From the NCBI GenBank assembly GCA_004295565.1, contig AP019416.1, positions 1,178,001 through 1,242,000 of the forward strand: a DNA stretch of 64,000 nucleotides, read 5' to 3'. The position numbers were made by a program, and so were the translations under genes. Below, piece by piece: positions 60,504 to 64,000 of the stretch. The notes below the pieces were generated by a model that did no database searches, was not told the DNA's origin, and saw only the letters and a list, made by a program, of their open reading frames with translations. Origin of the DNA: Vreelandella olivaria. GTDB lineage: Bacteria; Pseudomonadota; Gammaproteobacteria; Pseudomonadales; Halomonadaceae. The first letter of the stretch is position 1; each line of letters opens with the position of its first letter.

Positions 60504-61951
60504 CCCTCACTCCCTCTTTGGCCGGTGCTGGCCTTGACGCCTTGAATGCACGTGTTAAGCATGACCTCGCATGCCTGAACCTTCCGCCTGCTAATTGGGT
60601 TCCCCCACGGGAAGAGAGGATGGGCAGCACATTTATGATGTGGTGATCGTAGGTGGTGGCCAGTGCGGTCTGGTGGCGGCGTTTGCGCTCTTGTCGGGAG
60701 GGATTGCCAATATTCGCATTTTTGATCGTAACCCGGCGGGTAAAGAGGGCCCTGGGTGAACTATGCTCGCATGGAAACACTGCGTTCCCCCAAGACATTG
60801 CCAGGGCCTAGCTATGGGTTTGCATCACTCACTTTCCGTGCTTGGTATGAGGCACAGTTTGGTAACGAGGCCTGGGAAAGTCTGGACAAGATTCCACGCA
60901 CGACTTGGATGGCGTACTTATGCTGGTACCGTGAAGTACTCAACCTGCCGGTCGAGAATAGTGTCAAGGTTGAGCACGTTAAGCCCGAGGGAGATCTACT
61001 CAGCCTTGAGCTTTCAGGCGCAGGTGCGACAGCTGAACGTGTGCTCACACGTAAACTGATTATGGCGACTGGCCGTGAAGGTACCGGCGCTGCCAAGATT
61101 CCCGATTTCGTGACTGGTTTACCAGCGTCGACTTGGGCGCATACGGCGGATGATATCGATTTTTCCACCCTCAAGGGCAAGCGCGTGGTAGTGGTGGGGT
61201 AGGCGCTTCGGCAATCGATAATGCTGCCGAGGCGTTGGAGCATGGAGCCAGCGAGGTTCGCTTCCTGATTCGCCGCCAGCAGATGCCGACCATCAACAAA
61301 ATGATGGGCATTGGCTCCTACGGCTTTACCCATGGCTACGCCACGCTGCCGGATGAGTGGCGCTGGCGCATTATGCATTACTCTTTTATTACTCAGACAC
61401 CACCTCCCGCGGCTCGACGTTGCGCGTCAGCCGCCATGATAATGCTTATTTTCACTTTGGCTGTGGCATTGAAAAAATCCGAATTGAAGAGCCGGAAGTG
61501 GTGATTACGACTCAGCAGGGCAAACAGGTTCGCTGCGACTTTCTGATTCTGGGAACTGGGTTCGAAATTGATCCATTGGCTCGTACCGAGCTGGCAGGGT
61601 ATGCCGATCGTATTCTGCTTTGGCGTGACCGATATCAGCCACCAGCCGAACTTCAGCACGAAGAGCTGGGCAATTTCCCTTACGTGGATCGCGACTTTAC
61701 CTTCCAGGAGCGGGAGCCTGGGGCGGCCCCCTTGGCTGCGCAATATTCACTGCTTTAACTATGGAGCCTCGATTAGTTTAGGCAAAGTCAGTGGTGATAT
61801 TCCAGGCATCAGCGAGGGCGCCAGTTGGCTGGCTGGCGCGATTGCTTCCGCTCTCTATCGGGAGGACATCGAACGTCATTGGCAGCTACTCGAACAGTAC
61901 GACTCGCCAGAACTGCTGGGTGACGAGTGGGAGCCTTCCCCATTGCCGTAA
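60500..61951 (+). CDS. FAD/NAD(P)-binding monooxygenase-like protein (frameshifts)
   Basis: About 485 aa. DVVIVGGGQCGLVAAFAL is the GxGxxG FAD site; GPWVNYARMETLRSPK, LIMATGREG and (corrected) VVVVGVGASAIDNAAEAL, a second Rossmann GxGxSA for NADPH, are typical of flavin-containing monooxygenases. LDLIILGTGFEI-like LILGTGFEIDPLAR follows. Bases are lost near 60610, 61200, 61390 and 61725. The start overlaps the previous stop (ATGA). It probably oxygenates an S, Se or N atom of the operon's substrate. Confidence 0.85.
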
Positions 61952-61999
61952 ATGCGTAGCTTCAATGTTGTCTTTCTACTTCAATGTTAAGGAACTGAA

Positions 62000-62509
62000 A
62001 TGCCACATGTACTTGAAACAGCCGCTGAGGTACCTAGCCACGGTGCATTAGCTGAGGCCTTAAGCATGCGCGGCAAACTGATGGATCTGACCCAAGCTTC
62101 TTATCAAGCTGCACTGTTACCCGAGGATACTGGCAACCTACCTGCCAATATACGTGCAGCGCTGGCGTGCCGTATGGCGAGGATCAACCAGCAACCGGGG
62201 TTGACGCAACACTATGGTGACCTGCTCGCCGGGTACGGCGACGCGGCGGATCCCTATCAGCTTGCCATGCCTGGAAAAACGCCGCCTGCCGATGAAGCGC
62301 GTTTGGCAGCCATCATTGGCTACGTTGACCTTGTTACCGAGCGGCCCAAGGATGCCAGCGAGGAGACTATTAACGCCCTGCGCAGCGCTGGTATAGATGA
62401 ACCAGATATCGTGCGGTTGGCTGGCTTGGTAGCTTTCGTTAATTACCAGCTGCGCGTTGCCGCGGTGCTGAGTGTGATGGGGAAAAACAATGAGCCGAGT
62501 GATACGTAA
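62000..62509 (+). CDS. CMD-domain protein (Avi_7170-like)
   Basis: Intact, 169 aa. A carboxymuconolactone-decarboxylase/AhpD-like fold: PANIRAALACRMARINQQPGLTQHYGDLL, ARLAAIIGYVDLVTERPKDAS and GIDEPDIVRLAGLVAFVNYQLRV. It lacks the CxxC catalytic pair that the next protein has. From memory it resembles a TIGRFAM family (CMD domain protein, Avi_7170 family) that always accompanies an AhpD-like partner. The next gene overlaps it by 20 bp. Confidence 0.8.
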   Translation: MPHVLETAAEVPSHGALAEALSMRGKLMDLTQASYQAALLPEDTGNLPANIRAALACRMARINQQPGLTQHYGDLLAGYGDAADPYQLAMPGKTPPADEARLAAIIGYVDLVTERPKDASEETINALRSAGIDEPDIVRLAGLVAFVNYQLRVAAVLSVMGKNNEPSDT

Positions 62510-63066
62510 ATTCACAACCCGGGTGCCCACATGGCGCCCACATATCACCAATCGATTTCGACAACGCGACGCCTGCTCAACGGGAAGCGCTGAAGGAAAC
62601 GCCTTCAAATACCAAAATTTCTGATTATGTACTGGTGTTGGCCCACGACCCTGAGCCGCTACGTATTCGTACCTCCCTATTTAACGGCATTATGTACGAC
62701 AAGGGGGGCTTGTCTCGTGAAGAGCGGGAGCTGGGAGCGGTAGCTGCATCGGTCGTCAACCGCTGCATTTACTGCGCCGCTGTGCATGCACAGCGCTATA
62801 ACAACCTGACCCGAGATGAACGGGTAATGCAGGAAATCTTCTTCAATGGAGAAGAAGCGGAAATCGATGCTCGGCAGCGGGCCATTCTGAAGTTTGGCAT
62901 GCGCCTTTCCGAGTGCCCACCTAAGGTGACCGAAGATGATATTGCCAGCCTGAGAGCAGTAGGGCTGGATGACCAGGAAATTCTGGATCTCACCCTTTCA
63001 ACCACCCTGTTTGGCTGGGCGAACCGACTGATGCATACCCTGGGTGAACCCGTATCGGGCGCATAG
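62490..63066 (+). CDS. AhpD-like peroxidase-related protein (Avi_7169-like; frameshift)
   Basis: About 192 aa. N-terminal MSRVIRKFTTRVPTWRPHITPID leads (base lost near 62550) to DYVLVLAHDPEPLRIRTSLFNGIMYDKGGLSREERELGAVAASVVNRCIYCAAVHAQRYNNL. The E-x11-CIYCAAVH motif is the AhpD catalytic site (two Cys and His, with the preceding Glu). It belongs to the alkylhydroperoxidase group that, by recall, pairs with Avi_7170-like proteins. ATG 62490 overlaps the CMD gene. Confidence 0.83.
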
Positions 63067-63123
63067 ATCATACACTCAGCGCCCATTTGACAACGTTGGC
63101 ACATCTATAAAAGGAACAAACCC

Positions 63124-64000
63124 ATGACAAAACGTACGTTTTCGCGCTTGGCTCTAGTGGCCGCGACTTCCATGCTATTCATCTCCCCGGCCATGGCCGA
63201 GACCCTGCGCTTGGGCACGGTTGTTAGCGCTCCCCACCCTGGATCGATGCAGCAGAAGCCTTCAAGGCAGAAGTGGAAGAGGCGACCGAAGGCCGTATTG
63301 ATGTGCAAATTTTCCCCGGCGGTCAGTTAGGCAACGACCAAACCATGGTGGACGAAATTCGCATTGGCACCACCGATATGATCATTGGTGGGGTGATGAA
63401 CATTTCGCCCTATATTCCTGATTTCGAAATCTTCAGTCTTAATTATCTTTTCGAAGATATGGATAAGTTCAAGCTTGCGACATCGCCGGAATCGCCAGTG
63501 TTTGGTTACTTTGATAATGCTGTGAACGAGTCAGGGGTAGGCTTGAAGTTGTTAAGCCTGACCGGAGGGGCACGCGCAACTTAAGCACCAGCAAGGGGCC
63601 GGTCACTGAGCCTGCGGATCTCCAAGGTGTCAAAATGCGTGTCACGGGATCGCAACTGGATGCCGAAATGTGGCAATCGGTAGGTGCGCTGACTACATCA
63701 TTACCGTGGACTGAGATCTATACAGGATTGCAAACTGGGGTGGTGGATGCGTTTGAAAGTACCATTAGCGGCTACTACTCCAGCCGTCTGTATGAAGTGG
63801 CGCCTTATCACGCGAAGACGGAACATCAGGTAATGATGAGCCATATCTCCATTAGCCAGAATCGTTTCAATCGTTTCTCCGAGGAGGATCAAGACATTAT
63901 TCTCGCGGCGGCTCAGCATGCCGGTGAGTACGGCACTGAACAAGGCATTGAGTATGATGCTGAGTTTATTCAGGAGTTTGAAGGTTTGGGGTGACGGTTA
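63124..64000 (+). CDS. TRAP-type solute-binding protein (DctP family; partial, frameshifts)
   Basis: A signal peptide MTKRTFSRLALVAATSMLFISPAMA starts it. After a lost base near 63240, AAEAFKAEVEEATEGRIDVQIFPGGQLGNDQTMVDEIRIGTTDMII is the family start; DLQGVKMRVTGSQLDAEMWQSVGALTTSLPWTEIYTGLQTGVVDAFES is the diagnostic substrate-Arg/quartet region. Another base is lost near 63580. The gene continues past the window, presumably to dctQM-type membrane genes. AGGAAC precedes the ATG. Confidence 0.88.

Overview
The window looks like chromosomal DNA of a moderately halophilic gammaproteobacterium, most probably Halomonas or a close relative. This rests on recalled protein resemblance, the mix of DMT, TRAP and RND transporters with LysR/AraC regulators, and a moderately high GC content. 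It is not based on a marker gene. There are no rRNA or tRNA genes that I can see. The whole window is littered with single-base deletions, mostly inside short homopolymers. By hand I count roughly 80, in about two thirds of the genes. In nearly every case, adding one base restores a full-length family member. I therefore read most broken genes as intact genes in an error-prone assembly and list them as CDS over their full span. Only genes that lack whole domains, or are cut by mobile DNA, are called pseudogenes.

Layout. 1-3.6 kb: end of a DMT exporter, a small outer-membrane barrel, an HlyD/DUF2955 efflux pair and a CsbD-like stress protein. 3.6-8.5 kb (minus strand): a large lipoprotein, then a TPP riboswitch followed by tenA and thiC. 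8.7-17 kb: a decayed chromosomal integron. It has a truncated intI with a LexA-type box in its promoter and, to its right, a run of small plus-strand cassettes with recognisable attC sites. These encode a 49-aa protein, two hypotheticals, an SDR, a secreted protein, a nucleotidyltransferase/GNAT hybrid and an AlaX-like editing protein. An IS1182-family element sits exactly in the recombination core of one attC. The right end of a second, diverged element of the same type sits at the same position of another core.

17-24 kb: AraC plus a YddG-like exporter, then a LacI regulator divergent from a catabolic set (DapA-family aldolase, an Nramp-fold transporter without the usual metal motifs, and a DcaP-like porin) with a perfect 16-bp operator palindrome. 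24-36 kb: an IS30 element inside a GNAT gene, SDR/LysR and oxidoreductase/LysR divergent pairs, an orphan YefM-type antitoxin, a ccdAB pair with a cut-off toxin gene, and two of three dispersed copies of a small tyrosine-phosphatase-like gene. 36-51 kb: aldo/keto reductases, a UPF0718-type permease with a His-rich segment, two MFS exporters with divergent regulators, an SDR plus AGE-family isomerase pair, a DUF899 protein, a TfoX N-domain protein, an SDR closely similar to the cassette SDR, and a remnant of mntP.

51-58 kb: mntP, then an AraC regulator divergent from an AcrAB/MexAB-type RND pump. The intergenic space carries two pairs of 21-bp-spaced direct repeats that look like AraC operators. 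58-64 kb: an Lrp regulator and a tightly coupled operon (class V PLP enzyme, flavin monooxygenase-like protein, CMD-domain protein, AhpD-like protein, TRAP solute receptor) that looks like an uncharacterised uptake-and-oxidation pathway running off the window.
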